A stretch of 64,000 nucleotides of DNA from contig NZ_FZNZ01000024.1 in NCBI RefSeq assembly GCF_900187995.1, positions 1 through 64,000 on the forward strand. The letters are read 5' to 3'. The notes under the pieces are model-generated. The model was not told the origin of the DNA. It searched no databases and worked only from the letters and a program-made list of their open reading frames with translations. Made by a program: the position numbers and the translations under genes. The stretch comes from Prevotella jejuni. Its GTDB lineage: Bacteria; Bacteroidota; Bacteroidia; Bacteroidales; Bacteroidaceae. Below, piece after piece: positions 8,997-17,411 of the stretch; position 1 is the first letter of the stretch, and each line of letters opens with the position of its first letter.

Positions 8997-9977
8997 ATGA
9001 TGGTATTTACGATTAATATTCTACTATTCCTACTTGTCCTTGGTGTTTGGCTATGGATGGATAATAGGAAGAAAAGTAAACAAAAGGATGTAGTTGTCGA
9101 TGCAGAAGATTCTTGTAAAAGCGGTTATCGTTTTTTCTTCTGGCTGTTTCTACGTTTTTTGATATATGTTCTTGTAACAGTCCTGTTGTTTACAATCATG
9201 TTGAGCTTCTACGAAGATGATTATCCAGAGGATTCGCTCTCCTGGTTAATGATTTTTGCAATACTTGGTTGGTTCATTTCAATACCTATTGTTCTTGTTT
9301 ATATCTGTTCTCTTGTACAGTCGGTTTGGTATCGTAATTATGTGAACAATATCTTTCTTGGACTCCATTGCTTTAATATCTTACAGGTGTTGTGTATTAC
9401 GGTATTTGCTGTTGTTCCACAAGAAGAGTGTACCCCTGAGACGATGGAGGCGTCCTACAAGGCTAATCAGCAGAACATAGAGAGACTTATTAAGGTTACA
9501 AGAAGTTGGTTGCCAGACAGTACTGGGTTCTCTGTAGCGTATTCGAAGCATGGAAAACTGACGGACTGGGGTGTATCTTCAAAGCAAGACGTTAATTTCA
9601 AAGGTGATGAGATAGAGTCGAAGAAAGAGCAGGAAAGAGAACTACAAAAGATAGGATTAAGTATAGAAAGACTCGATTCTGTTCGTTTAGCCTTACAGAA
9701 GATGGGCTATCGAGGCTTGTCTGTCAGTAGAGGTGGTACTGTAAGTGACTATACAGAAATCGTTTATGGGGTGACTGGAAATAAAGAGTTTGATTATAGA
9801 ATCTATGATAAACCGCTCACAGACTCACTTGCGTATGAGTTAAATCGGCAATATAGCCTTGTTGTCTACAATCGATATGTAGTGTTTAGTTGTGTGGAAT
9901 CAATTGATTATGATTGTCCTTTTCCTGGTAAATATGACTATTTGCAGAAACATGCAAGGGCTAAGCGTGTGCAATAG
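8997..9977 (+). CDS. Membrane protein with soluble C-terminal domain, paralogue of 5906-6331
   Basis: The 326-residue product has four hydrophobic segments in the first 140 residues, homologous to the short protein at 5906-6331. A soluble domain of about 185 residues follows, rich in charged residues (for example IESKKEQERELQKIGLSIER near 205-225), with a helical stretch and then mixed strand-like sequence. An ATG at 9000 directly follows the one at 8997, so the start is ambiguous by one codon. No recognised family or catalytic motif. The two paralogues bracket two other membrane proteins, which suggests local duplication rather than four independent arrivals. Confidence 0.7.
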   Translation: MMVFTINILLFLLVLGVWLWMDNRKKSKQKDVVVDAEDSCKSGYRFFFWLFLRFLIYVLVTVLLFTIMLSFYEDDYPEDSLSWLMIFAILGWFISIPIVLVYICSLVQSVWYRNYVNNIFLGLHCFNILQVLCITVFAVVPQEECTPETMEASYKANQQNIERLIKVTRSWLPDSTGFSVAYSKHGKLTDWGVSSKQDVNFKGDEIESKKEQERELQKIGLSIERLDSVRLALQKMGYRGLSVSRGGTVSDYTEIVYGVTGNKEFDYRIYDKPLTDSLAYELNRQYSLVVYNRYVVFSCVESIDYDCPFPGKYDYLQKHARAKRVQ

Positions 9978-10026
9978 TTTGTAAGAGAGTATATGTATAA
10001 GGGTTTTAGTACATCACTACTGATAG

Positions 10027-10080
10027 TAAAAAGCCTTCATCTTCTGCAAGGACAATAATGCTGCAGACGGATGAAGGTTC
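10027..10080 (-). terminator. Terminator of the siderophore-type receptor gene
   Basis: Read on the minus strand, AACCTTCATC and CTGCA pair with TTGCAG and GATGAAGG across a central loop, followed by TTTTT. It lies about 25 bases beyond the stop of the receptor gene. Confidence 0.8.
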
Positions 10081-10105
10081 TTTATGATTGTGTTTTGTTT
10101 ACTCT

Positions 10106-12415
10106 TTAGAACTTGTAAGTGACTGTAGCTTTTATGTTCCGTGGAGCACCAGGGAAGGAGCGGAGTTTGTCGTATCCGCCCACCCAATAAACTTTGTTCA
10201 GTGCGTTGTCGAGATTTAACTGTACCTGCAGGTTACGGAGACGATAGTAAAGAGCAGCGTTAATGAGACCATAGCCAGGGTAGACCGTAGTATTCTCACG
10301 TCTTCCAACTTGTCCATAACGTTTTGTAACAGCATTCCAACCAAGTCCAAAACCGAAGTTACGTAGTGTACCAGTCTGTATGATATACTTTGACCAGATA
10401 TTAAAAGCATTGCGAGGAGTGTTAGGACGCTGCATTCCAAAGTCTTTCTCAGAATCAGTTGCAGTCTTTGTGATAGCAGCATGGGTGTAGGCATAGTTAG
10501 CAACGATACTCCAATTAGGAAGAATGAAACCTGCTACATCTAATTCAATACCCTTTGACGTCTCTTCTCCCACTTGTTCTAATAACTCTGGATTATTTGC
10601 ATCGTTGGCATTATAGAGTGTATTGCGTTTCTGAAGATGGAAGAAAGAAAGGGTTGTACTGAGTCGTTTGTCAAACCATTCACCTTTCAAGCCCGCCTCC
10701 AACAACTGGCTGTATTCTGGGTCGAATGGTCCACCTGTGTTAGGGTTACCCTGTACGGATGCACTCTGTGGTTCAAAGCCTTTTACCCATGTACCATACA
10801 CATTCAGATTCTTGTTGATAGCAACGACAGCACCAAGGCGTGGAATGAACGCATGTTGAGTAGTTCGGCTTTCCTTATTAGTCTTATAATTTAGTACATC
10901 GGTGAATATCTCCTGACGAATACCCAAGAGAAGTTTCACTGGTCCTACTTCCATCTGCTCTTGAAGGTAGATACCATGAGAATACTGCAGGTAAGGAGAG
11001 AGTGCTGTTGAGACAAAGATATACTTCGAATAGTCACGCTCAATGTTGTTATTATTACTTGTCAAGTCATAGTAAGGCACATTCGTTCGTGGATTACCAT
11101 CCTTGTCAAGTACGTATTTCGCAATGTTGGCAGGCTTGAAAGCTGTTGTTGTCGTACCGTCTTTTAGCAGATAGCCTCCTGCTGTCATTGCTGACGAGCC
11201 AGCTTGCTGTGCCATTTGGAAATAGTCATAACCTAAAAGGATACGATGATTGACTGGCCCCGTGCTTACATTATAGTTAAAATAGGTATTGAAACTATTG
11301 TTGCGGAAGTGACGCTGGCGTACAAGGCACTGCATAAGGATGCGTGACGGACTTTGTGTACCATCGGCTAACTTCACATACGCATTAGCCTGATTGTGTT
11401 CACGGAGGTCTTCATCATAGGAAGAGTTCAGATAGGTAGCATTGAAAGAGAGGTTATCCGTGAACTTATGGGTTACACCAAGCGTAATATTCACGAGGTT
11501 TTCCTTTAGATAGTCATTTGTTGCAGAGAGCGAACGACTAATAGGAACTGAATTGAGGTCACCATCTCCAAAGATAGGCTGACCACGATCGACCTTGCCA
11601 TTGGTGCGCTGATAAACGATGTCGACGTTAAAGCGTGTCCTTTGTGTTGGGAGAAACGAGAAAGATGGTGCAACGATATAGTTCGTATTTGCCTGTAAGT
11701 CACGATAAGAATCAGTATGTTCGTAACCGATATTAAGACGATATAGAAGGGTGTTCTTCTTGTCTAATGGTCCAGTAAAATCTCCGTAGGTGTTCAGTGT
11801 GTTGAAGCTACCAACGGTCGTTGATACTGTATTGCGTTGATAAGGTAGTGGTTTCTTAGTTACACGATTAATAACACCACCCGGTGCAGCATTGCCGAAG
11901 AGAGCAGAAGCAGGACCTTTGATGACTTCAACACGCTCGATATTTGCCAATGACTGCTGTTTCCAAAGACTTGTCTGCGCTCGCATACCATTGACAAGGT
12001 TTCCTGAATTGCGGTTACCTGTAGTGCGGAAACCACGGATAGAGAAGTCATTATAGAAGGTATATTGGTTTACACCACTGATATTCTTTACAACCTCATT
12101 AACTGTGGTTGCGCCTTGGTCGCGCACTAACTCCTTTGTTACGTAACCGATAGATTGTGGAATGTCTTTCAAAGGTGTCTCTGTCTTTGTGCCGATGAAA
12201 GAGTTGGTATTCTTGTATGAACGTTCGTTACGTCCAATTACTTCTACCGTCTGCAACACTTGGTCGTGCAGATAAGGTGTTGAGAACAATGTGTCTTGTG
12301 TAAGGCTGTCTGTTGAAACTTTACCCATAGTGTTCCCTTGTGCATTTATTGGCAGGGCTGCTGAATATAATAAGGTGCCTGTCAATAAAAGATAAGAGTG
12401 TAATCTTTTAACCAT
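10106..12415 (-). CDS. TonB-dependent siderophore receptor
   Basis: Outer-membrane receptor of the FhuA/FecA-like class for ferric siderophores. The 769-residue product has a signal peptide ending near residue 25 (PINAQG) and a TonB box region QTVEVIGR near 57. The plug domain carries the family hallmarks TPLKDIPQSIGYV, FSIRGFRTTGNR and RVEVIKGPASALFG, the last near residue 165. The barrel finishes with an aromatic C-terminal Phe (ATVTYKF). It is monocistronic, with its own promoter (12457-12487) and terminator. No siderophore synthesis genes are nearby, so uptake of foreign siderophores is the reasonable inference. I found no clear Fur site. Confidence 0.9.
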   Translation of the reverse strand: MVKRLHSYLLLTGTLLYSAALPINAQGNTMGKVSTDSLTQDTLFSTPYLHDQVLQTVEVIGRNERSYKNTNSFIGTKTETPLKDIPQSIGYVTKELVRDQGATTVNEVVKNISGVNQYTFYNDFSIRGFRTTGNRNSGNLVNGMRAQTSLWKQQSLANIERVEVIKGPASALFGNAAPGGVINRVTKKPLPYQRNTVSTTVGSFNTLNTYGDFTGPLDKKNTLLYRLNIGYEHTDSYRDLQANTNYIVAPSFSFLPTQRTRFNVDIVYQRTNGKVDRGQPIFGDGDLNSVPISRSLSATNDYLKENLVNITLGVTHKFTDNLSFNATYLNSSYDEDLREHNQANAYVKLADGTQSPSRILMQCLVRQRHFRNNSFNTYFNYNVSTGPVNHRILLGYDYFQMAQQAGSSAMTAGGYLLKDGTTTTAFKPANIAKYVLDKDGNPRTNVPYYDLTSNNNNIERDYSKYIFVSTALSPYLQYSHGIYLQEQMEVGPVKLLLGIRQEIFTDVLNYKTNKESRTTQHAFIPRLGAVVAINKNLNVYGTWVKGFEPQSASVQGNPNTGGPFDPEYSQLLEAGLKGEWFDKRLSTTLSFFHLQKRNTLYNANDANNPELLEQVGEETSKGIELDVAGFILPNWSIVANYAYTHAAITKTATDSEKDFGMQRPNTPRNAFNIWSKYIIQTGTLRNFGFGLGWNAVTKRYGQVGRRENTTVYPGYGLINAALYYRLRNLQVQLNLDNALNKVYWVGGYDKLRSFPGAPRNIKATVTYKF

Positions 12416-12456
12416 ATTGATAAATATAATGATCCTGAAATAATTTATAAGCGGTG

Positions 12457-12487
12457 CAAAAGTATATATAAAATATGAATACTACAA
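12457..12487 (-). promoter_or_regulatory. Promoter of the siderophore-type receptor gene
   Basis: Minus-strand TACTTTTG (fits TAnnTTTG) at 12457-12464, with TTG 20 bases upstream at 12485-12487. Predicted leader of about 35 bases. Confidence 0.65.
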
Positions 12488-13131
12488 TACCTAAGAATTG
12501 GTATAAATTAGTTTCTGTTAGGTTATTGAGTGACAATATGTAATAATAAGTCCCTACTTATGTGTTGTGGGAGAGCACTTGTAAAAGTTAGAAAGAATGG
12601 TTTAACTTCCGTATCTCTCCAAATGTAGCGAGAAATAGAATTTTAGTTTACCCTTATGAAAAAGCTGTTAGCTGAAGAGGGGACGCTAAACGAGTAAGTA
12701 GAAATTGCAAGGATATTTCTGTGATTACTCCCTCTTCATTCAGAGAAAAGGCTGTATATGAGGGAAGAAGAGGCCTAACTACGTTCAAGAACATGCTCTT
12801 CTTATATGAAGAAGACGCCCTTCTTGCTGCAAGAGGGACGTCTTCTATGATGCAATCTGTAATATGCTGATTTGTTGTATGTTATGAGCTTGGTTGTTGG
12901 AGATGTTATATCCTTTCGGTGAAGATGTTTTGTACGATGTTATGTAATGATTTTTTATTACTTTACTGGTTCTTTTGAAACATGGAAGATTACCCATTAC
13001 GTTTCTATGAAGATGTTGAGCAAAGTAGTAGCTTACGTTCTGTTTCTTAGTGTAACGTCGGCTGGAAAGTTATTAGTCGGACGGTAAGTCGTCTCTTTTC
13101 TTTTAACTACGTTACCCAACAATAATGTTTT
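12488..13131. other. Gene-free spacer holding one dispersed repeat copy
   Basis: No open frame of credible length on either strand. The recognisable content is the palindromic repeat copy at 12700-12846. The remainder, including 12847-13131, shows no feature I can support. Confidence 0.6.
12700..12846 (-). repeat. GAAGACGCCC palindromic dispersed repeat, copy A
   Basis: On the plus strand 12810-12845 forms a near-perfect palindrome, GAAGACGCCCTTCTTGC against GCAAGAGGGACGTCTTC. Read on the minus strand the homology with copy B (29951-30125) continues through ATGTTCTTGAACGTAG, GGCCTCTTCTT and GAAATATCCTTGCAATTTCT. The shared unit is therefore at least about 145 bases. Copy C is at 53570-53655. 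It is non-coding and occurs only in spacers in this window. Confidence 0.75.
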
Positions 13132-13668
13132 TTACACCTCTGTATTCTGAAGAACATACTTCGGAGACTCACCATACTTATTTGCTTCTGGCTGACTATC
13201 TTGTAGAAGGAAAACCAGAATTGTAATACCTAAGGCGATGTTTATTAGATAGAAAACGATAGCTAAGATACCTGTTATGCTTGTTATAGCACTAATCAAA
13301 ACGTTCATTGCGGCCTGAATATCTTGTGATCGTATGGCTTCTAAATATGCGCTGAAATTGAAAGACACAAAGAAAAGTGTACAAGAAATTGTTCCCACAC
13401 AAGCTTGGGCAGCCCACCACCATCCGCTTCTTCCAGTGTCATGTAAACGACGGAACTGCATAGAAATACCTGCAATACTAAGAACAAGTGCTACAAGAGG
13501 TCCAACAAAGGGAACTAATGATATAACAAAAGCTGCGATGAAGAGGGTAAGAAAGCCCCACCAATACTCAGATCGACGGATGCGACCATTGAACTGAAAG
13601 AATTTCTTGAATGCGTTCTGTGCTGCTACAGCAAACTCAACTTGTGGTAATTCTTTGTACTGTGACAT
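13132..13668 (-). CDS. DUF805 family membrane protein
   Basis: The 178-residue inner-membrane protein shows the DUF805 (YhaH-like) pattern: FFQFNGRIRRSEYWWGFL near residues 22-40, and FRRLHDTGRSGWWW near 92-105, with hydrophobic helices between and after. The molecular role of the family is not established. It starts 44 bases after the trmD stop on the same strand, so it is probably the second gene of a trmD operon. Confidence 0.85.
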   Translation of the reverse strand: MSQYKELPQVEFAVAAQNAFKKFFQFNGRIRRSEYWWGFLTLFIAAFVISLVPFVGPLVALVLSIAGISMQFRRLHDTGRSGWWWAAQACVGTISCTLFFVSFNFSAYLEAIRSQDIQAAMNVLISAITSITGILAIVFYLINIALGITILVFLLQDSQPEANKYGESPKYVLQNTEV

Positions 13669-13712
13669 GATTTAGTATATTTTTATTTGTTAATCTTAAA
13701 TGCTCATTTGTC

Positions 13713-14390
13713 TTATTCTTTCAGGAGGTCAGGGCGCAATCTTCTGGTTCGCTCCATTGCTTGATCAAACTCCCATTGTTTAATCTTAGCCTCATGTCCA
13801 CTGAGAAGTACCTCAGGAACATCCCAACCATTATAGCTACGAGGGCGAGTGTAGATAGGTGCTGAGAGCATATCATCCATAAAACAGTCGGAGAGTGCAC
13901 TCTGTTCGTCACTGATAACACCTGGAACCAGTCGTACAACAGCATCAGCAATGATGGCTGCAGGTAGTTCGCCACCTGTTAAAACAAAGTCGCCAACAGA
14001 TATTTCACGTGTAATAAGATGGTCGCGTACGCGTTGGTCAACACCTTTATAATGTCCTGCAAGAATAATGAAGTTACCTCCCAATGAGAGGTCATTAGCA
14101 ATCTTCTGATTAAATAGTTCGCCATCAGGAGATGTAAAGATGACTTCATCGTACTCCCGCTCTTCCTTTAAAGCAGCGATACAACGATCAATAGGTTCAA
14201 TTTGCATGACCATACCAGCTTGTCCACCAAAAGGATAGTCGTCAACACGACGCCATTTATCCTTTGTGTAGTCACGAAGATTATGTAGACGAATCTCTGC
14301 CAATCCTTTCTTTTCTGCTCTGGCAAGGATGCTTTCATGTACGAATCCTTCCAGCATCTCTGGTAATACGGTGATGATATCTATTCTCAT
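13713..14390 (-). CDS. trmD: tRNA (guanine-N1)-methyltransferase TrmD
   Basis: Methylates G37 of tRNAs reading CNN codons, using S-adenosylmethionine, which prevents +1 frameshifting. The 225-residue product starts [13 protein letters not shown] and carries the SPOUT trefoil-knot motifs: [13 protein letters not shown] near 56, [17 protein letters not shown] near 112-128 and [15 protein letters not shown] near 133. It is close to the usual length of 230-250. In many bacteria trmD sits with rimM and rplS; here it is followed by a DUF805 gene instead. A -7 box only 8 bases from the ATG suggests a leaderless or almost leaderless transcript. Confidence 0.95.
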   Translation of the reverse strand: MRIDIITVLPEMLEGFVHESILARAEKKGLAEIRLHNLRDYTKDKWRRVDDYPFGGQAGMVMQIEPIDRCIAALKEEREYDEVIFTSPDGELFNQKIANDLSLGGNFIILAGHYKGVDQRVRDHLITREISVGDFVLTGGELPAAIIADAVVRLVPGVISDEQSALSDCFMDDMLSAPIYTRPRSYNGWDVPEVLLSGHEAKIKQWEFDQAMERTRRLRPDLLKE

Positions 14391-14397
14391 ATAGGTA

Positions 14398-14405
14398 CAA
14401 AGTTA
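14398..14405 (-). promoter_or_regulatory. -7 box of trmD abutting its start codon
   Basis: Minus-strand TAACTTTG whose last base is 8 bases from the first base of the trmD ATG. With the usual 5-8 base spacing from box to start site, the transcript would begin at or just before the ATG. No good -33 element is visible. Confidence 0.5.
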
Positions 14406-14425
14406 ACTAATCTTTTGCTATTACG

Positions 14426-14455
14426 TTGATAGTTTAGGATTTTTTTGTAACTTTG
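14426..14455 (+). promoter_or_regulatory. Promoter of the DUF5020 gene
   Basis: TTG at 14426-14428, a 19-base spacer and TAACTTTG at 14448-14455, divergent from trmD. Leader about 27 bases. Confidence 0.7.
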
Positions 14456-14488
14456 CCGTAGATTCTAATATATAAACTAAGAACAGTT

Positions 14489-15235
14489 ATGAAGAGATTC
14501 TTTACCCTCGCTATTATGGTAGCAGCTTTTTGTTGTGCAAATGCACAAGATGTCCAGTTGCATTATGACTTAGGTCATAGTCTTTACAAGAACCTAAGTT
14601 CTCGTACGTCGGTAACAACAACAGTAGAAATGTTCAAACCTGACACATGGGGTTCTACCTATATGTTTACTGATATTGATTACAAGAGCGATGGAGTAAT
14701 GGGAGCTTATTGGGAGATTTCACGTGAGTTTAATCTTACGAAGAATAAGCAGTGGGCTGCACATATTGAGTATGACGGTGGTTTAGGTTCTGGTAAAACT
14801 ATGGATAGCTATTATGGTAACCGTTATCAGCATGCTGTTCTTCTTGGTGGAGCATGGAACTGGGCTTCAAAAGACTTTTCAAAAACGTTCAGCCTTCAGT
14901 TGATGTATAAGTATCAGTTTAAGAATGCTCACACTGGTGCACATCCTTTCAGTGGTTTTCAGCTGACAGAGGTGTGGGGTACAACCTTCGCTAAGGGTCT
15001 TTGTACATTCTCTGGATTCTGTGACCTTTGGTATGATCCAAATGTTAATGGTAAAATGATTCTTCTCTCTGAACCTCAGTTCTGGTTTAATCTCAATACG
15101 CTAAAGGGAATGAAAGATGTAAACCTCTCTTTGGGTACTGAGGTTGAGATTAGCAATAACTTCGTTTGGAATGACAAAGGTCAGAATAATCGTTTCTACG
15201 CTATCCCTACAGTGGCTGCTAAATGGACATTCTAA
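14489..15235 (+). CDS. DUF5020 family outer-membrane-type protein
   Basis: The 248-residue exported protein has a signal peptide MKRFFTLAIMVAAFCCANAQ cut after residue 19. An all-beta sequence follows, rich in alternating aromatics and ending AAKWTF, as expected for a small outer-membrane barrel. The pattern (LHYDLGHSLY, TEVWGTTFAKGLCTFSGF) fits DUF5020, a Bacteroidota family. Function not established; a porin or nucleoside-channel-like role is a guess from its fold. Its downstream terminator is supplied by the repeat element at 15273-15452. Confidence 0.75.
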   Translation: MKRFFTLAIMVAAFCCANAQDVQLHYDLGHSLYKNLSSRTSVTTTVEMFKPDTWGSTYMFTDIDYKSDGVMGAYWEISREFNLTKNKQWAAHIEYDGGLGSGKTMDSYYGNRYQHAVLLGGAWNWASKDFSKTFSLQLMYKYQFKNAHTGAHPFSGFQLTEVWGTTFAKGLCTFSGFCDLWYDPNVNGKMILLSEPQFWFNLNTLKGMKDVNLSLGTEVEISNNFVWNDKGQNNRFYAIPTVAAKWTF

Positions 15236-15272
15236 GCAGATAAATAGAATTTTATTATCTTAAGATAAGAAG

Positions 15273-15452
15273 AGGGTGTGTCAAAATTCAAATGCCATTT
15301 TGATAACCTTACAGTTTGAAACAATTCATTTTAAAAGACCATTTCTATACTCGATTTTGAGTAAAGAAATGGTCTTTTCTTTGCTTTTAGGAAAAACTTA
15401 CTTATTAGTCTGAAAAGTTGTCAAGTTAATGATTCGTGTTTTGGCACACCCC
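15273..15452 (+). mobile_element. MITE-like element with GGGTGTGTCAAAA ends, copy 1
   Basis: A 180-base element with terminal inverted repeats AGGGTGTGTCAAAA and TTTTGGCACACCCC. Its centre is a perfect hairpin (15333-15378). It matches the 134-base element at 18221-18354 in reverse orientation almost end to end, with an extra segment of about 45 bases near its left end. It contains no open frame. No target duplication was convincingly identified. The 230 bases after it (to 15682) hold no intact gene. Confidence 0.7.
15333..15380. terminator. Bidirectional terminator hairpin inside the MITE-like element
   Basis: AAAAGACCATTTCT and ATACTC pair with GAGTA and AGAAATGGTCTTTT around a 6-base loop, with A-run before and T-run after. 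It would stop transcription from the DUF5020 gene and from the minus-strand abiH operon, which converge on it. Confidence 0.7.
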
Positions 15453-15682
15453 TTTATTTGTATGAACTGCGAAGATAAGTAGTTGAGTGCTTTGCTCGAA
15501 AAAATGACTATGTGAAGCAGTGAACTCTAACATCTATTTCTGCACTGCTGTTCTCCAACTATCACTTTGACTTCTTTGACGTGCTGAAGAAATATTTTGT
15601 CAATTAGTACGGACAATGGACTGAGTATTACACCCCCGACAGAACAAGCCTAAGAGCCTACCTATAATAGGTAGATTAAGAA

Positions 15683-16237
15683 TTACCAATCTACCATTGT
15701 AGTATCTATATTAGTTAGAATTTTATTTATGACTTTATTGACAAAAGAAAATTGTTCAATTGCATCATTTGCAAGTACAGCCTCATTATCTCCGCTTAAT
15801 ATAAAATAGCCCAATGGGTGTTCTATACCATCGTTATCTCTTATTTGAATTAAAGTTGGTGCATTTACTTTAATTTTACCATCTTTAAACTCAAATTCAA
15901 TATTATATTTTATGTATTCATTAAAATAGATATATTCCTTAGACCAATTTAAATACGCTGAACTATGTAAAATATAATTAGTATTAACAGACAATATACT
16001 ATTGTCTGTTTTATTTATCTGGTCATCTTTTTTTGCAAATATTTTTGTAAAAACTGATACAGCTTTATTAAATAGCTCTTGTTTGGAATGACCTTTATAG
16101 TCAAATACATAAAATGATTTATCCGTATCTTTAGAAGTGTATGTACAATTAGGTGTTATCACAAAATTAACCTTACTTTGTCCGTAACTAATCAAAGAGA
16201 TAAATAAAAAGATAATTAGAGTGTGGATTTTTTTCAT
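15683..16237 (-). CDS. Secreted DUF4468-like protein encoded after abiH
   Basis: The 184-residue product has a clear signal peptide (MKKIHTLIIFLFISLISYGQ, cleavage near residue 20), so it acts in the periplasm or at the surface. The mature part contains YKGHSKQELFNKAVSVFTKI near residues 50-68, and later ILSVNTNYILHSS. This resembles the TBP-like DUF4468 family, though I cannot confirm it without a search. It starts three bases after the abiH stop, so the two are almost certainly translated from one message. Like abiH it is much more AT-rich than the flanking housekeeping genes, which suggests joint transfer. A role in defence is inferred from position only. Confidence 0.6.
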   Translation of the reverse strand: MKKIHTLIIFLFISLISYGQSKVNFVITPNCTYTSKDTDKSFYVFDYKGHSKQELFNKAVSVFTKIFAKKDDQINKTDNSILSVNTNYILHSSAYLNWSKEYIYFNEYIKYNIEFEFKDGKIKVNAPTLIQIRDNDGIEHPLGYFILSGDNEAVLANDAIEQFSFVNKVINKILTNIDTTMVDW

Positions 16238-16240
16238 ATT

Positions 16241-17188
16241 TTATTGATTTAATTTTATTACTGTATTCTCAAAACAGGAGTTATAACGTAGCAAATTACT
16301 CCCAATATGCATCTCTGCCATTAAATTTTCTGCACTTGCCCTATCACTCTCCGAAAAATAGTATAAAGTCCAAGTTGCTCTATTATTGATAGATTCCGAT
16401 ATTTTCTTGAAATATGGTAAATCTATTTCATTATATGAGTGTCCTATAACGATAACCTCATCTACATCCGAAAGTTTGTGAAATTGATCCAAATATTCTT
16501 TTATGATTTCATCTGTATGCTTTCGCATCTTGTCATAAAAAGCACAGACGGCACTTTCAGCAAATTCCTCATGCCCGTCCTCCGTTGTTACGACATCTCC
16601 CATTTCTTCGTCTATAATCAAATGGGCGTTCTCATCTCCATACAAGGCTTTTTTTACATTAAACTTTTCTACATCCTTACCGTGCCCAAATATTAATTCT
16701 TCCCCCACTCTTTTATGTATGTGAAAAACATTCTCAGCAGGAATCTCATATATTTTCTCCAGCACTTCAGTATAGTTGAAAGTGAAAAAACGGGCGGTTT
16801 TGTCTATTTCGTATTTCTTCGTTATGGTATCAAGTTCCAATGAATTTATCCATTCCTCAAATCCTGAACGAATGCAGTCTAATAGATTATCGCATTCCTC
16901 TTCTATGTATATTTGCGCATTATACCAATCAGCATCCCGGAATTCATCTGAAGCGAAATTAGGAGTGTTTTCATATATTATATCTGCAAGAGAATCATAA
17001 CAGATACCTTCTTCTAATCCTCGTTCAAAATCTGACCATAATTCGGAGTCGCTATCAACATAGTAATATTGCCCCATTTCTTCTAAAACATCTTCTCTGT
17101 TACGTTCAAGATATGTGTAGAAATCTGAATATTTGCATGGAATTCCATGACCTATATCAAAGCCATTGCCAATAATGTATAGTTTCAT
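16241..17188 (-). CDS. abiH: AbiH-family abortive infection protein
   Basis: The 315-residue cytoplasmic protein opens with MKLYIIGNGFDIGHGIPCKY, the hallmark N-terminus of the AbiH (PF14253) family. It also shows the internal FFTFNYTEVLEKIY near residue 133 and an IHKRVGE segment near 156, corresponding to the family's FNYT...IHG pattern. The C-terminal part has VDEVIVIGHSYNEIDLPYF. AbiH was defined as a plasmid-borne phage-resistance factor in Lactococcus; its biochemical action is not settled. The Rossmann-like N-terminus suggests nucleotide binding. It is AT-rich, has its own promoter (17340-17370) and a leader of about 145 bases, and is followed by a secreted protein gene. Confidence 0.85.
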   Translation of the reverse strand: MKLYIIGNGFDIGHGIPCKYSDFYTYLERNREDVLEEMGQYYYVDSDSELWSDFERGLEEGICYDSLADIIYENTPNFASDEFRDADWYNAQIYIEEECDNLLDCIRSGFEEWINSLELDTITKKYEIDKTARFFTFNYTEVLEKIYEIPAENVFHIHKRVGEELIFGHGKDVEKFNVKKALYGDENAHLIIDEEMGDVVTTEDGHEEFAESAVCAFYDKMRKHTDEIIKEYLDQFHKLSDVDEVIVIGHSYNEIDLPYFKKISESINNRATWTLYYFSESDRASAENLMAEMHIGSNLLRYNSCFENTVIKLNQ

Positions 17189-17339
17189 AATTTTGTTTTA
17201 TTTGTTTGATCTGTATATATTATCTACATTGTTACAGCAGTCTTATAGAACTCTTTTATTAGTATATTACTGAATAGAGCAACTAATAAAGCAAGTATTA
17301 AATTCGTTATGCTGCCATTCGTTTAATTAATATTACCCA

Positions 17340-17370
17340 CAAAGATAATGCTTTCCTTTCATAAATACAA
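17340..17370 (-). promoter_or_regulatory. Promoter of the abiH operon
   Basis: Minus-strand TATCTTTG at 17340-17347 with TTG at 17368-17370, spacer 20 bases. It lies immediately beside the 22-bp array at 17412-17587, so the array sits between this promoter and the divergent HU promoter. Confidence 0.7.
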
Positions 17371-17411
17371 TTTTAAATAAAAATTTTAATTAGCCATAAT
17401 GCTTCTTCCAG

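Noticed and set aside
10106..12415. SusC-type receptor for the gene at 10106-12415
   Set aside because: No carboxypeptidase-like N-terminal domain and no adjacent susD; the plug motifs fit siderophore receptors.
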